From Heligmosomoides polygyrus polygyrus (taxonomy: Eukaryota > Nematoda > Chromadorea > Rhabditida > Heligmosomidae), in the NCBI GenBank assembly GCA_947396885.1, contig OX377201.1, positions 29,179,923 through 29,243,922 of the forward strand: 64,000 bases of DNA. The letters are read 5' to 3'. Of this stretch, positions 12,456 to 22,500 are shown piece after piece (positions within the stretch are counted from its first letter, which is position 1; every line of letters begins with the position of its first letter). The translations under genes were made by a program, and so were the position numbers. The notes beneath the pieces were generated by a model that did not search any database, was not told where the DNA came from, and saw only the letters and a program-made list of their open reading frames with translations.

Positions 12456-13079
12456 GGAGAGGGTATACGCTATGCTCGGTCTTCATTATATGGTGTCTAC
12501 GCATTCAAGAAAGCACCTCCACCCAAGACCTGTTGTGCTGACAGCCCCCTCAGACACAATCTCGTGTTGTTCTGTGAAATTCACATCTTTAGTCGGCTAA
12601 GTAGTAAGGTGCTGTAAAGAGAATTATATTGGCCTGAAAATTTTCAGCCAGGCCACTTACAAGGAAAGGTATTCCCGAGGAACGAAACGAACTAGGAATA
12701 CAGATTCTGGCGGAGCCAGTAACACCAACGAATCTCTGCACAGCTTTAGAGTATGTTGAGTGTGTCTACAAACTCTAGCAATTGAGTTGATGCAAACAGT
12801 GATCATTGAGCCTTCATCGTGTTCGGTACTCTAAAAGGCCAGTTTCTTACTGGTAGGACCAATATGATGAGTAATGTTGTATACTTCAAGGGTCGAGATT
12901 CCTAGGATCTATCAGTCCACATTTACAACTTGCTGATTGCAGTGCACTGGAGTGTAACAGAAATTTTTATCAACGCTTGCAAATTAAAACGCTGGTTTAC
13001 GACTACATTTCTAGTCATACAAAAGCATTTGCTACTGGAAATATAGATCTTTGGGTATAATAATTAGGTCGTGTGATAA

Positions 13080-13200
13080 TTTCGAAATTTTCTGTTTTCT
13101 GATTTCTGTTTTCTGATTTTCTGGCGTTTTTGGCCTTTCTGTTTTCTGATTTCTGTTTTCTGACGAAAGCGATTTTCTGTTTTCTGTTTTCTGAGAAAAT
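13080..13200. repeat. TTTTCTG heptamer array, right subterminal block of hAT-E
   Basis: Tandem TTTTCTG or TTTCTG units interrupted by GGCGTTTTTGGCC and GACGAAAGCGA. The array reads in the same direction as the left block, so the two subterminal arrays are direct, not inverted, repeats. Confidence 0.8.
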
Positions 13201-13303
13201 TTTCAAAATTTCCGCCCATCCCTGTCCCGGACACAATCGGGCTGTGATGGCTTATTGAACACACAGGCAGGTTTATTGCCTACTTGAGCGCCAAGACTTT
13301 ACT

Positions 13304-13775
13304 ATCAAATCAGTTTCTTTAACCCCAAGTGGCTGGTATCGAGGTAGTAAGCTGTCACAACGATGTTTTGTTGCGATTAAAACTTCTAGCGCCAGGCGGG
13401 ACTGAACCCGTACCTCCCTCTGACCGGGCGGGAATGCTCTACGCCTTTACACCATCGGCGCCGTTTGATCGAGCGCAACATCCACACCTCGTGGGACCGA
13501 TCAGCACTCACCCATGTGCGGGATGAAACTGATTTGAATTGTTTCTATCGAGACCATCAGCTTAACTGGTTCCATACTGATATCCAGGTCATCCCGGATA
13601 CGGGTGAGTGCTGATCGGTTCCACGAGGTGTGGATGTTACGTTCGATCAAACGGCGCCGGTGGTGTAAAGGCGTAGAGCATTCCCACCCGGTCAGAGGGA
13701 GGTGCGGGTTCGAGTTCCGCCTGGCGCTAGAAGTTTTGATCTCAACAAATCATCGTTGTGACTTCTATTATCTGA
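13304..13775. repeat. SINE-B head-to-head inverted pair
   Basis: A minus-strand unit (13304-13525) faces a plus-strand unit (about 13588-13775). The plus unit contains a 76-nt tRNA-like segment at 13653-13728. In it the ends GGCGCCG and TGGCGCT pair, an A-box-like TGGTGTAAAGGCG is present, and GCGGGTTCGAGTTCCGC folds as a T arm. A leader (GTGAGTGCTGATCGGT...CGATCAAAC) precedes it and a tail (AGAAGTTTTGATC...) follows. The minus unit ends in a tail reaching AAATCAGTTTC; its complement GAAACTGATTTG lies at 13526-13537. Confidence 0.75.
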
Positions 13776-14476
13776 ACCCGAAACTGGCCTACTCGATCGA
13801 TTCTGAATGCATCGTATGTTACGCCTCCGAGGGGCACGCCTGGCGGTGTCGAAGACCCCTGAACAGGTCACCAAACAATTTCACATCAAACACTGAAGAC
13901 TTCATTTAAAGCCTTCGATATAGTGTTGAAGCTGTTCTAAATTCATTAACTTTTGCAAGCGAAGATGGCAGGGCAGTGCGATTGTTTTTGCGCCCACGAC
14001 TGACTCTGTCAGTTGCATGCACATCGCACACGGACCACTGCAGGAACATCTGATAGCATGGGTTGGTACCAGCGAAATAAGCCATACTTAAGAGACTAAG
14101 AAAGTATGCTTATTCTGGAAAATGAGCTCTTGCAATTGTAGAGACCCTGATCCAGGCAGGTTTGCGCGCCGAAATGCGACCCTGCCCACGACGAAATTCA
14201 GGTGGTCTGTAGACAAAGGTGGATAGTCATTCATGAGACAAATCGAACGGTGCTGAGGTTTTTTAAAGAAAACCTTCAATTGTGTGCAAAGGCCTGAACC
14301 TCAAATGGTTTTAGTGCAGTGGATCTCTGCAAACTATTCCGCCGCCTTTGCGTCTGCGAGGCGAAATCCGACACTAATTATGAGCGACATTGTAAAAAGC
14401 TCTAGAAACGCTTAAATGGTTAGGATTACACCGCTATACCCTCTGCCTCTAATCGCGACAACATTGTCAGCATATC
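13776..14476. other. No gene recognised
   Basis: Unclassified non-coding DNA with short open frames only. Confidence 0.4.
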
Positions 14477-14637
14477 CAGGGGCCGGATTCATCAACGACT
14501 AGCCCGTATAGGGGTGGAGATACCCACGATGAAGCCCGCGTCTCTGACTCTTGCCTTATCTCGACCTGACTGTAATCTTACCTCTTCACTTATACCCCAC
14601 ATACCCACGGGCTTAATTGTTGATAAATCTGGCCCCA
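14477..14637. repeat. MITE-D, hairpin-type miniature element
   Basis: Imperfect inverted ends: the left reads GGGGCCGGATTCATCAAC and the right, reverse-complemented, reads GGGGCCAGATTTATCAAC. The inverted pairing continues inward (AGCCCGTATAGGGG against AGCCCGTGGGTATG). No open frame. Relatives are at 20793-20908 and 59968-60128. Confidence 0.65.
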
Positions 14638-14831
14638 GTTTTGAGACCTGTACGTAACGAAATGATCTGATATTGATATTCAAAATGATCACTCAGATGG
14701 TACCACTAAAACTTGATGAATTCCACACGATGCGAAATTCTAGCACAAGCGGTGAGCTGCGAGAATTCGTTTCTCCTTGGTTAAAAGCTCGATCTTTGCT
14801 TCCTTGTTCATCCGAAGGACCGGCCCTGACC

Positions 14832-14862
<31 letters not shown>

Positions 14863-14863
14863 C
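14832..14863. repeat. (TTTA)n microsatellite
   Basis: About eight TTTA units. Such tracts are common at nematode LINE 3' ends, but no LINE coding part adjoins it. Confidence 0.9.
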
Positions 14864-15401
14864 AACTGCACCTTAAATGCGCTCATAAAACAGGATAATA
14901 ACAGCAACGTAAAGTCGCACAAATTCTGTTAATATGGACTGAACACATTACACAGTGTTTAACTTGGAATGTTAGCTGGTTGTCACCCCTACACCGTCTA
15001 TGTTGGTTCTACTATATATTCGCAAATTTTTTTCAAATAAATAATTGATTTAAATATTAATATGCTACGATAGCTATTCCTTGTATGGAAAAATGTTCTT
15101 CTATTAAAGCTCCTCTCAGTTGGTTTCAAGTTTGTGCTGGGGAGTGAAACATCTGCTATGAAACCTGCCTTTCTTATCGTTTAGTTGGTTACGAAGGGTT
15201 CTGTCATTTCGCTCTTTCCTTTATCTGGCCGACTCAATGGGTCCTATCTAGTTGTGCTCTCTTCCTTTTCTGATGTTATTTTTGTTTGTTTCTTCCCTCC
15301 TACTGAATCCTTTTATTCACTACTATTGGCTTTCTGTGTTCGGTGCCTTGGAGCGCTTCCTTTCTGGTTGAGTGTCTCTTGGTGCACGCCGTCTTGCTGC
15401 G
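14864..15401. other. No gene recognised
   Basis: The stretch at 15180-15400 is pyrimidine-rich (CTTTCC, TTCCTTTTC) and leads into an AAAT tract. It resembles a LINE 3' untranslated region, like those before the AAAT tracts at 52185 and 62005, but no coding part is visible. Confidence 0.35.
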
Positions 15402-15427
15402 TATTAAATAAATAAATAAATAAATAA
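15402..15427. repeat. (AAAT)n microsatellite
   Basis: Six AAAT units following the pyrimidine-rich stretch. Possibly a retrotransposon tail on the plus strand. Confidence 0.85.
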
Positions 15428-16464
15428 TATACGCGGATCAACAAAGTAAAACATAATATGACTAAGCACTGCAATCCCGCATTTTTTCTCTTTCTTCCCA
15501 CTGTTCTGCAACTATTAAGAAGCACAACTACAAGGAACTCGAATCAATGAATGATCGTAAAACAAGAATCACAGTAATAGGTTAATTTGAGCCAATCATA
15601 TTTTAAGGAAATAATGTTATTCTAGTAGAACAGTGCAGAGATCAGTTAGACAATCAGTATGGCTGACTCCTAACGTATGAGGAGATCACTTTCGAGCAGA
15701 CTAGACAAACGAGGTATCTCGGATCCCGGTCTTTATTCCGACCACCTAGGAGCGGCGCAGCCGCATCATGCTTCCTCTCGGTGCTGCTTCCATAGGAACT
15801 GAGCGTGAATTAACCTAATCGACTCGCGTTAAGAGATTGTCTGAATGCAAAGACTTATCCGATATAGTGCACATGAAAAACGATATAAACATGTGAATAA
15901 AGGGTTAAAGCAGTTCTTACGATTCTCAAAAAGACCTGTGACTCATCACCTCACTTTAAGAAACTCGTCGGCAGATATTTCCAAGAGCACCCAAATAGTT
16001 TTTATGCGTTGTTTGTAACAGGTTCACATTGTTTTGTGCTTACTCCTTGTAATTGCAGTTAATTGCACGCCCAAATAAGTAAACGAATTAGTTTGAGCAT
16101 ACCGTGCGACGGATTAAATCTTCGCAACACATTTTTTTGTTGACCGTGCAAAGCGAGTAGCAATGAACTATGGCGGTCAACGCGTGGCCTTCAAAAAATC
16201 AACAAAAATCGCTAAACTCGCAAGCCTCTATCGCTTTTTTGTTATCGACTATCGAAACTAGCTCGCAGCAAGCGGTCAGTGCTTACACTCAAAATGGCAA
16301 AGGAATAGGCTTTTAAAATACAGTCCCCTCCCATTATAACACGTTTGAAAAGACGGGTGCAAATCCGCGTTGTAATGGGGTGTAACGAATACCAGAGGTG
16401 GGTTAAACGTGATCAACAGAATCATTGAGTAACCTGGTGTTAAAAGATGCTCTGCTCCCATCAA
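15428..16464. other. No gene recognised; possible pogo-type terminal remnant
   Basis: Unclassified DNA. At about 16321-16386 a CAGTCCCCTCCCATTATAAC end faces GTTGTAATGGGGTG. This resembles terminal repeats of pogo/Tigger MITEs, but it is too short to be sure. Confidence 0.3.
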
Positions 16465-16690
16465 CACTATAGCGCCATGCGAAACTCGAGCCCGCGTCCT
16501 CTGCTTTTTGGATAGGATAGTAGCCCGTTACACTAATGTTACTCATCCTCACCTATGATATCGGGATGTTGCATGCGATCCAGAAGTGCAGTTGGTGTAA
16601 TGAGCCAGTATCCTGCCTGGCACCAAAGGGTGCTGGTTCGAAGCCCGCCAGGTGCATGAGATTGATCTCAACAAAACATTATTTAAAAAA
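16465..16690. repeat. SINE-B related head-to-head pair
   Basis: The minus unit at 16465-16545 contains a T-arm-like block (reverse complement GCGGGCTCGAGTTTCGC). The plus unit, about 16575-16690, contains TTGGTGTAATGAGCC, then GGTTCGAAGCCCGCC and the SINE-B tail GATCTCAACAAAACATT. This is the same inverted arrangement as 13304-13775. Confidence 0.6.
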
Positions 16691-17849
16691 TATATGGTGT
16701 TTATATTACTTCCAGAGCAACAATAAATGTGTAAAGTATGGGTTTAAATTGTTTTAAATAGTCTGGGTTCCAGCTAATATCCTCTGTTATTTCTAGTAAA
16801 GGAAATCTTCCAATCTACGGCACCGATCAAGCAAAAGTTCCTAGTGCAGGAGAAGGAAAATTGAATTCGACGGCACGGCAATAATCCAGTGAGGGAGAGG
16901 CAGTTAACCGTTCGAGCAATTTCACAGGAGTCATAATCGTTACTCGTTTATGGCAGTAATCCCGAAAGAAACTACTCTGCACAGAGATCCTGATCGTAGC
17001 AAAAGAATGAATGTAGGCGTAAGGGTTTGTGACTGCACGCTCAGAATCGGTCTCCATGGCTCTGGCTGCACAATCTTTCACTTTGCTGGTATTGCCTGTA
17101 TGAGTGTCCGAGAACGGGTGAAAGTTCGAGGGTGTTATAGAAAAGTGCCATTTTGCAGAGGGAAATCAGGCCGCAGCGTCTCGTTGGCAAGATATGGTTG
17201 GTCTCCAGACCAGGGGTGCACATGAAGTTCTGTACGTCTAATTATTAACGGAAAATTGTCGTTAAATTTCGGTAAAATATACAATTAGCTGCAAACTACT
17301 TCTTAAAATAAAAAAATATGAGGAGAACGTTATATCCTCTAATCTCAACAGCTCAGCAACAAAATTCAAGGAACGGAGTGTAACACTAGAATGTAAAAGA
17401 AACAATTCATTATCAACAAAGTGTGGACAGCAAAATAAACAGGCTCTCAGCAACAAATTGTCTTCAGCGCGTGGGAGAGGAATGGGTATGAAATTATCAT
17501 TCAAGAGAACGAGTGGGCTGGGTAAGTTAGACAAGACAGATCCCGAGGTTCCCTCTTTCTCAGTTCTTTTCGAAACCGTTTTGTGTGACTGTTCTACGAG
17601 CATGTGCAGTCTCGACGCGGACACTAGCCCGCGATACACAGCTACATATGGGAATAGTCGTATCTTAGGATCAGACCAGTATCTTTGTCGGTTCGTTGAC
17701 GTGCTTGGCGTTTCAGCGAAAAGAACTTTCTAGATTCGGAATGCATTATTTACAAAAACTCATATGTTCCATAGAAGTGTAAAAATGTGAAATGTGAAAA
17801 ATGTGAAAATAACATGAAAACATTGAGGCATTGTTGCTGATTTCGAAAG
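16691..17849. other. No gene recognised
   Basis: Non-coding stretch downstream of the gypsy remnant. Candidate open frames on both strands overlap each other and lack domains. A 3' LTR of the gypsy element might be expected at 17300-17850, but I could not pair it with an upstream copy. Confidence 0.35.
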
Positions 17850-17879
17850 TATTCAGGAACAATCCTGATCGGAAGGATG

Positions 17880-18390
17880 AGGCCTAGTAGCTGCATGCCT
17901 TGTTGAACAGATGGAACTCCTCCAGAAGTTCCAGTAGGCGGAGAAGAAGATGCCTGAGTTTGGAGTTGGAGTCGCTCCAAGTCAAATGTTTCGCAAAGTC
18001 TGCCCAAATCTTCGTGGGCTTCGTTGTTGTTACCACTGCAACGTCGTCGTAGTTGATTTGCATGTCGTATCCAAGTTTGTGTTCCACAGCGAACTTTGTA
18101 GAGCACTTTTCCAATGCGATTCCATATGGAGCCTTTATCCATTTACGTTTTTCATCTTTGTAGTTGCTGACGTAGAAAGCGTCGCCTCTCTTGAAAATCT
18201 TCGTCTTAGCTCCATGCTTGGCGTAGCTGACGTTCCATGGTTTCATTTCGGTTCCCATTACGAGATTGAATAAGCTACAGTAGAGGCAAGGAAGTCCGAG
18301 GTTTCCTACCAACAAATAGCTCTGCTGGTGAATTGAGTTTCTCGAAAGGTGGATGTGTTGTTGCTTTTTCAGCTGCATAAGGTAACTCAG
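17880..18390 (-). pseudogene. gypsy integrase C-terminal remnant
   Basis: Minus-strand pieces: PAELFVGRKPRTSLPLL, AKHGAKTKIFKRGDAFYVSN with YKDEKRKWIKAPYG, and WIRHANQLRRRC. These match the C-terminal part of gypsy integrases, which helps DNA binding. The catalytic core upstream is absent and frames change at least twice. Confidence 0.7.
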
Positions 18391-18399
18391 CGTTTCGGG

Positions 18400-18960
18400 C
18401 TTAAGGCAGGTTTGGCTCTGTGCTTTAGTTGAAGGGTTGCTTTGGAATGTTTGTGAAGTCCGAGATCAGAGCTAAATGCTTCTGTATATCGTCGCTGTAG
18501 TTCATCTGCTACATCGTTGCTTGTAGTAACTGAAGACGTGATGATGGTGGAATCGGTTGTACTTGGGTCTGTGTGGGCAAAGTGTCCATGATTGAGTAGG
18601 GTCCCATTTTCGATATCCACTCCGCTCCTAGCAGGCTGTGATACGTGTTGGCCACGTAGAAAGTTCCTTCGGCCGAAACGTCCTCGAAACTGTAGGTGCA
18701 TTTGCGCCTGCCTTGACATCAGATTTGGTCTTCGGAAGCGCTTGGTGCGATGAGGGATGGGGGTTCGAGCTTCGGCATAGCCGTGCGATTCCATGTCGCC
18801 CTGTTGATGGCGGTGACGTCTGATGCGGAATCAACTTGAAAGTTGATGGTATGCGTATCCACTTTGATTGCCGCTTAACGCCGGCATCGATTGCAGTCGA
18901 TACTCGAGATTCTGGGGTTCGCATCTTCCATGACTTCTGCCTTTCGGTGGGACGTTTGTG
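18400..18960 (-). pseudogene. gypsy aspartic protease and pre-RT linker remnant
   Basis: In one minus-strand frame FQVDSASDVTAINRATW is a retropepsin active-site region, with DSAS where DSGS is usual. LGAEWISKMG follows. In another frame comes DELQRRYTEAFSSDLGLH with HSKATLQLKHRAKPALSPKR, the linker that normally leads into RT. It stops at 18387, where the element is deleted. Confidence 0.7.
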
Positions 18961-19079
18961 GCGGGAAGGTCATTTGGGTCTTAGGCGACGTTCGGCTGAG
19001 AAACAGGAGCCATCCTTGTGTCACTTAGTGACGCATTGTGAGCACATATGGTTCAGAATAGTGCAGTCTCTGACGAAGT

Positions 19080-20055
19080 GCATGCTACCGCAGTTCCAGC
19101 CTGGTGAAGAGGGTGTCTTGTGAAGATTTTTGCGCTGATTGGGATGCATTTGGTTGCGGCTGTTGTTTTCGTACTGATAACGTGATCAGCGAAAATCATC
19201 CCAAGGCTTCTGTCTTGAGTTCGGTATGCATTAATCGAATGAACTGTTCCTGCCTTCTTCAGTCATTTTGGTACGGTGAGGAAGATTTAGCAACCGATTA
19301 CATTCTTCGGTAAGTGTCTGAATAGTGCAGTTAGCATCAGCTTCGATTGTATCAAGCAGTCTCAGTCTGATTAGGGCGTCTTCGGGCGATTGAAGTCCAC
19401 AAACAATAATTACACGCTTGAAATAGTTTTCTTTGCATTCTGAGAGGTTGAATTTGGCATATTCACGATTAACCTGTCCGGTAAATTTAGCAATCATCCT
19501 TCGGATTTTTGACTACCGTCATAGACACTTATCGTGCGCTGAATAGCGATTTGCTGTGGTCAAACAAATCCTTGAGTGTCTTGCCTGCTTGATCAAAGGA
19601 TACTTCCCTTGAGGTTCGGAAAGAATGTTGTTGGAAAATTTTTCGTAGGAGGCAGCACCCAATTTGTGCAGCAAAAGTCGCACTTTTGATGGCTCGTTCA
19701 GGCTGCTTGCATCCACGGTGAAAATACCTTCATGACGGCAGTAACAAGCTTCGTTACGAAACGCCGACCTCAGGAACGTATGAGAAGGGAGTTATCCGTC
19801 TACGAGTGTATCGAAATGCTTGTTGGGATTGGCAACTGATGCTTCCGGGGGATGGGCGACGTTGTTGGTGATTCCTTGGATTGCGGTTGCAAGGCTATTC
19901 AGTATCTGCCAAAATGCTGCTCCAAAAAAGATGCCGTCTCACGACTTGGTGGGTTCTTGATCCTGATCGCCATCGTTGAGAACTGCCGGCGCGGTGGAGA
20001 CGGCAGAGACGAGATAGACGATAGGCACTTCATTGCCGACCACCGATAAACAATT
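19080..20055 (-). pseudogene. gypsy gag remnant with zinc knuckle
   Basis: Capsid-like pieces are read in shifting frames: LNEPSKVRLLLHKLGAASYE, then KFSNNIL (19519-19716), then FTGQVNREYAKFNL, QSPEDALIRLRLLDTIEAD and LTEECNRLLNL (19231-19497). Just downstream (about 19050-19100) is a zinc-knuckle-like CWNCGSMHFVRDC, with spacing C-2-C-3-H-4-C, one residue shorter than usual. Gag packages the element RNA in intact relatives. Confidence 0.75.
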
Positions 20056-20127
20056 CAAGCCATACCAAAGTAGCCTCTATATATTGGCCCTTTGATCACT
20101 GCATGATAATCATCATGTAATGCGACT

Positions 20128-20372
20128 AATACACAGTGGCACGTAACAGATTCGTTAGATCGTCAACCATTAAATGTTCACCCTGCTCCAGACGGATATA
20201 TCCTTTCGACTTCTCAAGCTCACCATCGGTATGAAGACTCTCTAACATGACCTTCCATAGAAGATATTGGAAACTGCCGCCTCTTCTTCCGATCAGACAC
20301 TTGATCGCATGAATCTCATCTGTCTGCAAGTCTACAAGTCCTCTCACAACAAACAATAACGTATGCAATCTG
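20128..20372 (-). other. Unassigned open frame, possible terminal exon
   Basis: A minus-strand frame of about 80 residues begins after an acceptor-like GAAGCAG and ends at TAG (20128). It has a coherent composition, with GLVDLQTDEIHAIKCLIGRR and KGYIRLEQGEHLMVDDLTNL, and no low-complexity sequence. I do not recognise it. It could be the last exon of a host gene disrupted by repeats, or an upstream piece of the gypsy element. Confidence 0.25.
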
Positions 20373-20573
20373 CTTCTAACGTTCTCTAGACTGTTTCATG
20401 ACACACCTAATTTAAGCCATCTCGCACGCGATGCCCCCGTGCTAGCGCAGGTGTGCCGAGTGCAACTTGTTCGTTTTCAGCGGGCACCGCAGCTGATTTG
20501 AATATCACTGCATTGTATGTGGTCCAGGCGCCAGACTTCGTATCGTCATGTCGCTCCCGTCTTCAGAACCCTT

Positions 20574-20645
20574 GCACAAAACGGGACTCGAACCCGTCCT
20601 CTCTGCTTACCGGACGAGATGCCACTCCATCACATCACTGGCGCT
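20574..20645 (-). repeat. tRNA-like sequence, SINE-B related
   Basis: The minus strand reads AGCGCCA, a GATG/CATC D stem, and a perfect T arm ACGGG-TTCGAGT-CCCGT. The anticodon arm is abnormal (TCTC/GAGA closing a 12-base loop) and the acceptor ends do not pair. It is therefore not a working tRNA gene. The oversized loop resembles the SINE-B heads. Confidence 0.55.
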
Positions 20646-20792
20646 GTCGATACAGCTGTTGTAACGCATGTTAGGCACTGTTGCGATGATATCTTTCTTT
20701 TCCCACTTTTCTTAACTTTTTTACGTACTTTTTTTCGGCTAAACGTAGAAAGCGAAACGATCTTGAGAGAAGACAAAAATTTCTGAGTATGT

Positions 20793-20908
20793 GTGGTATT
20801 AGGGGGAAAGATACCCACGATGAAGCATTCATTTCTACACCTTTTCTTATCTGTATACCCTTATACCCCGCATACCCGCGGGTTTAATTCATGATCAATT
20901 CGGCCCTC
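20793..20908. repeat. MITE-D, partial copy
   Basis: It shares AGATACCCACGATGAAG and TTATACCCC-CATACCC-CGGG-TTAATT with the copy at 14477. It ends in TTCATGATCAATTCGGCCCT, the same terminus in degenerate form. The left end is missing. Confidence 0.6.
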
Positions 20909-21445
20909 GACATCTATAGAGAAAGACAGAACAACTTCGCTAGGAAGCCTCTTCTCAGAATAGGGAGTTTCGTATATTCATGTGTACCGAAGGCATCAAT
21001 CAGAAATAGATATCTCGGGCTACCATCCCTAGAATCTCGCCGCAGGGTTTTTGACATCTGTCTTGTACGCAAGCCGTTATACTTTACCACCGATTCTGGG
21101 GCTTGTAAATTCTTTAAGATGAAGACTTCGCATACAAGAGGTGGCTCCGCTAAGCTACAGCTACCTCGGCCAAGAACCGATTTACGAGCAATGTCTTTCA
21201 CTTATAGGGCAGGTAGTTTATACCTGAAATTCTCTAAGCACTTTCAGTTTCCCCCACCGAGACAATTCAGAAGCCGAGTTGAAAGTTTGTTGCTCAGATC
21301 TGAAATTGGTTGAATAGTATGATTGCTTGTAAGTGCTGTCTCACTGTTTGCATGTCTTCGTCCCTGTGTTTTTTTGTTTCTGTGTTTGTTTTCTAACGTA
21401 TTGCCCTATGCAATCGTAACAAAACAATAACAACAACAATAACTA
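20890..21445 (+). pseudogene. Non-LTR retrotransposon C-terminal fragment (CR1-like)
   Basis: An open frame of 140 residues carries the typical C-terminal pattern LGLPSLESRRRVFDICLV, then FKMKTSHTRGGSAKLQLPRP, and ends RAGSLYLKFSKHFQFP. The 3' end is an AAC/AAT-rich tail near 21422-21442. The RT itself is missing, so this is a 5'-truncated insertion. Confidence 0.8.
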
Positions 21446-22234
21446 CGCTTCGCAACATGTAGCAACATGAAAAACTTGACCACCCTAATTTAAAATCTAA
21501 AAAATTCTCGACAGCTGTTGGACCTGTTCTATTACGAGACCATTTCTTGACTACTAACAGCGCCAATTCAATTTTAGTGCAGTCTTCTGCTTTTTTAATT
21601 ACTCCATATCTTTGCGACTATGAGGGTAACTCATTAGTCTTTCTGTCGTTTACAAAAGGGCAGTCGGGTGCTCTTCCTCGCGGTTCGTCTCTTTCTCCCT
21701 TTAACTTCAGAAATAGCTGAAGCTTGAAGCGACTCTTGGATGGGTAATTTCTCAAACTCCCCATGTCTTTTCCAGGCTCAAAAAAGGCGGTAACGCCGAA
21801 ACGTAAGCCCAATAAAGGTTCGATATCAATCTTGGCACGACAGCTTTCCCATCACCCCACAATGTTCTAGCGCTAAAGGTATGTAGGGAACGTATTTTGA
21901 AAAAAGTAATGGCGAAAGGATTGCTCTAATGAGGAGCGCCACTTGAGAGATGAGATTGCTCTAGAGAAGTCAAAACGTATTCAGAACTTCTATTAGAAGG
22001 GATCTATTTCTCGAAAACCCGCCAACAAGCCAAAAAATAATCTAGCCAAAAGGAAAGACAATAATCTTCTCGAAAGCATCCAGGACAGTGTCACCAGAAG
22101 ACTGATTGTGGGGTGTTCCTCGGTGAACTACAGCTTGATTCCCAATGGGCCTCAGAGATCTGCACTTCCAAGCCTACCTTAAATAGGAAGCAGAGTAAAA
22201 CAGGAGGCCCTACTAAGATAATAAGGAAGGGTGA
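21446..22234. other. No gene; contains a GAAAC hairpin motif
   Basis: Non-coding DNA. At 21775-21809 GGCG-GTAA-CGCC is followed directly by GAAAC, then AATAAAGG. This layout recalls the stem II and GAAAC part of hammerhead motifs in Penelope-like elements, but the CTGATGA core is not present. Confidence 0.35.
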
Positions 22235-22500
22235 AAATTAATTGCGCTTAGCACGCATCACGCATTCTACTTCTATGTGACACTGTGAAGGCGATTTGAA
22301 TGTGTATTTGCACTATATACTTGCGACTTGCAGTGGTCAGCCGAAGGACAAGCCGGTGCTTAATCCTTTCCAGGCAAATCTCGTACCAATTCATCGTGAA
22401 GTGATGGGCAGCCTGGATGGTCGATGAGGGGAATCCAGACCATGTAGGGATGGAGTGCATGCTACAGCGAGCGCTTCCCACGACTGCATACCACGCACTA
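22235..22500 (-). repeat. SINE-A, diverged near-full copy
   Basis: Minus-strand SINE-A: CACGCATTCTACTTCTATG near 22258, GGCGATTTGAATGTGTATTTG, GGTCAGCCGAAGGACAAG, and a degenerate head ending GACTGCATACCACGC. No target duplication was noticed. Confidence 0.65.

Larger units (their letters stand above)
10636..13224 (-). mobile_element. hAT-like DNA element (hAT-E) with TIRs and 8-bp target duplication, carrying an RTE fragment
   Basis: Both ends read inward as CAGGGATGGGCGGAA (10636-10650, and the reverse complement at 13210-13224). The same 8 bases, TCCCGGAC, lie directly outside at 10628-10635 and 13225-13232. A CAG-start terminus plus an 8-bp duplication is the hAT superfamily signature. 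No hAT transposase was found. The interior holds subterminal (TTTTCTG)n blocks, about 650 bp of unassigned DNA, a 5'-truncated RTE on the minus strand, and about 400 bp of unassigned DNA at 10770-11165. The same right-end-to-RTE arrangement recurs inverted at 62336-64000. Confidence 0.85.
17850..20060 (-). mobile_element. Ty3/gypsy LTR retrotransposon, internally deleted
   Basis: In order on the minus strand: gag, zinc knuckle, aspartic protease, the linker before RT, then directly the integrase C-terminal region. The reverse transcriptase, RNase H and integrase core are missing; the deletion junction lies near 18380-18400. Frameshifts occur throughout, and no LTR pair was recognised. Confidence 0.75.

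Noticed and set aside
17950..18273. 107-codon plus-strand frame as a gene
   Set aside because: It lies opposite the gypsy integrase remnant, whose minus-strand motifs are clear; the plus frame is a shadow.
20574..20645. A functional tRNA gene
   Set aside because: The T and D arms are good, but the anticodon loop is 12 bases and the acceptor ends do not pair.
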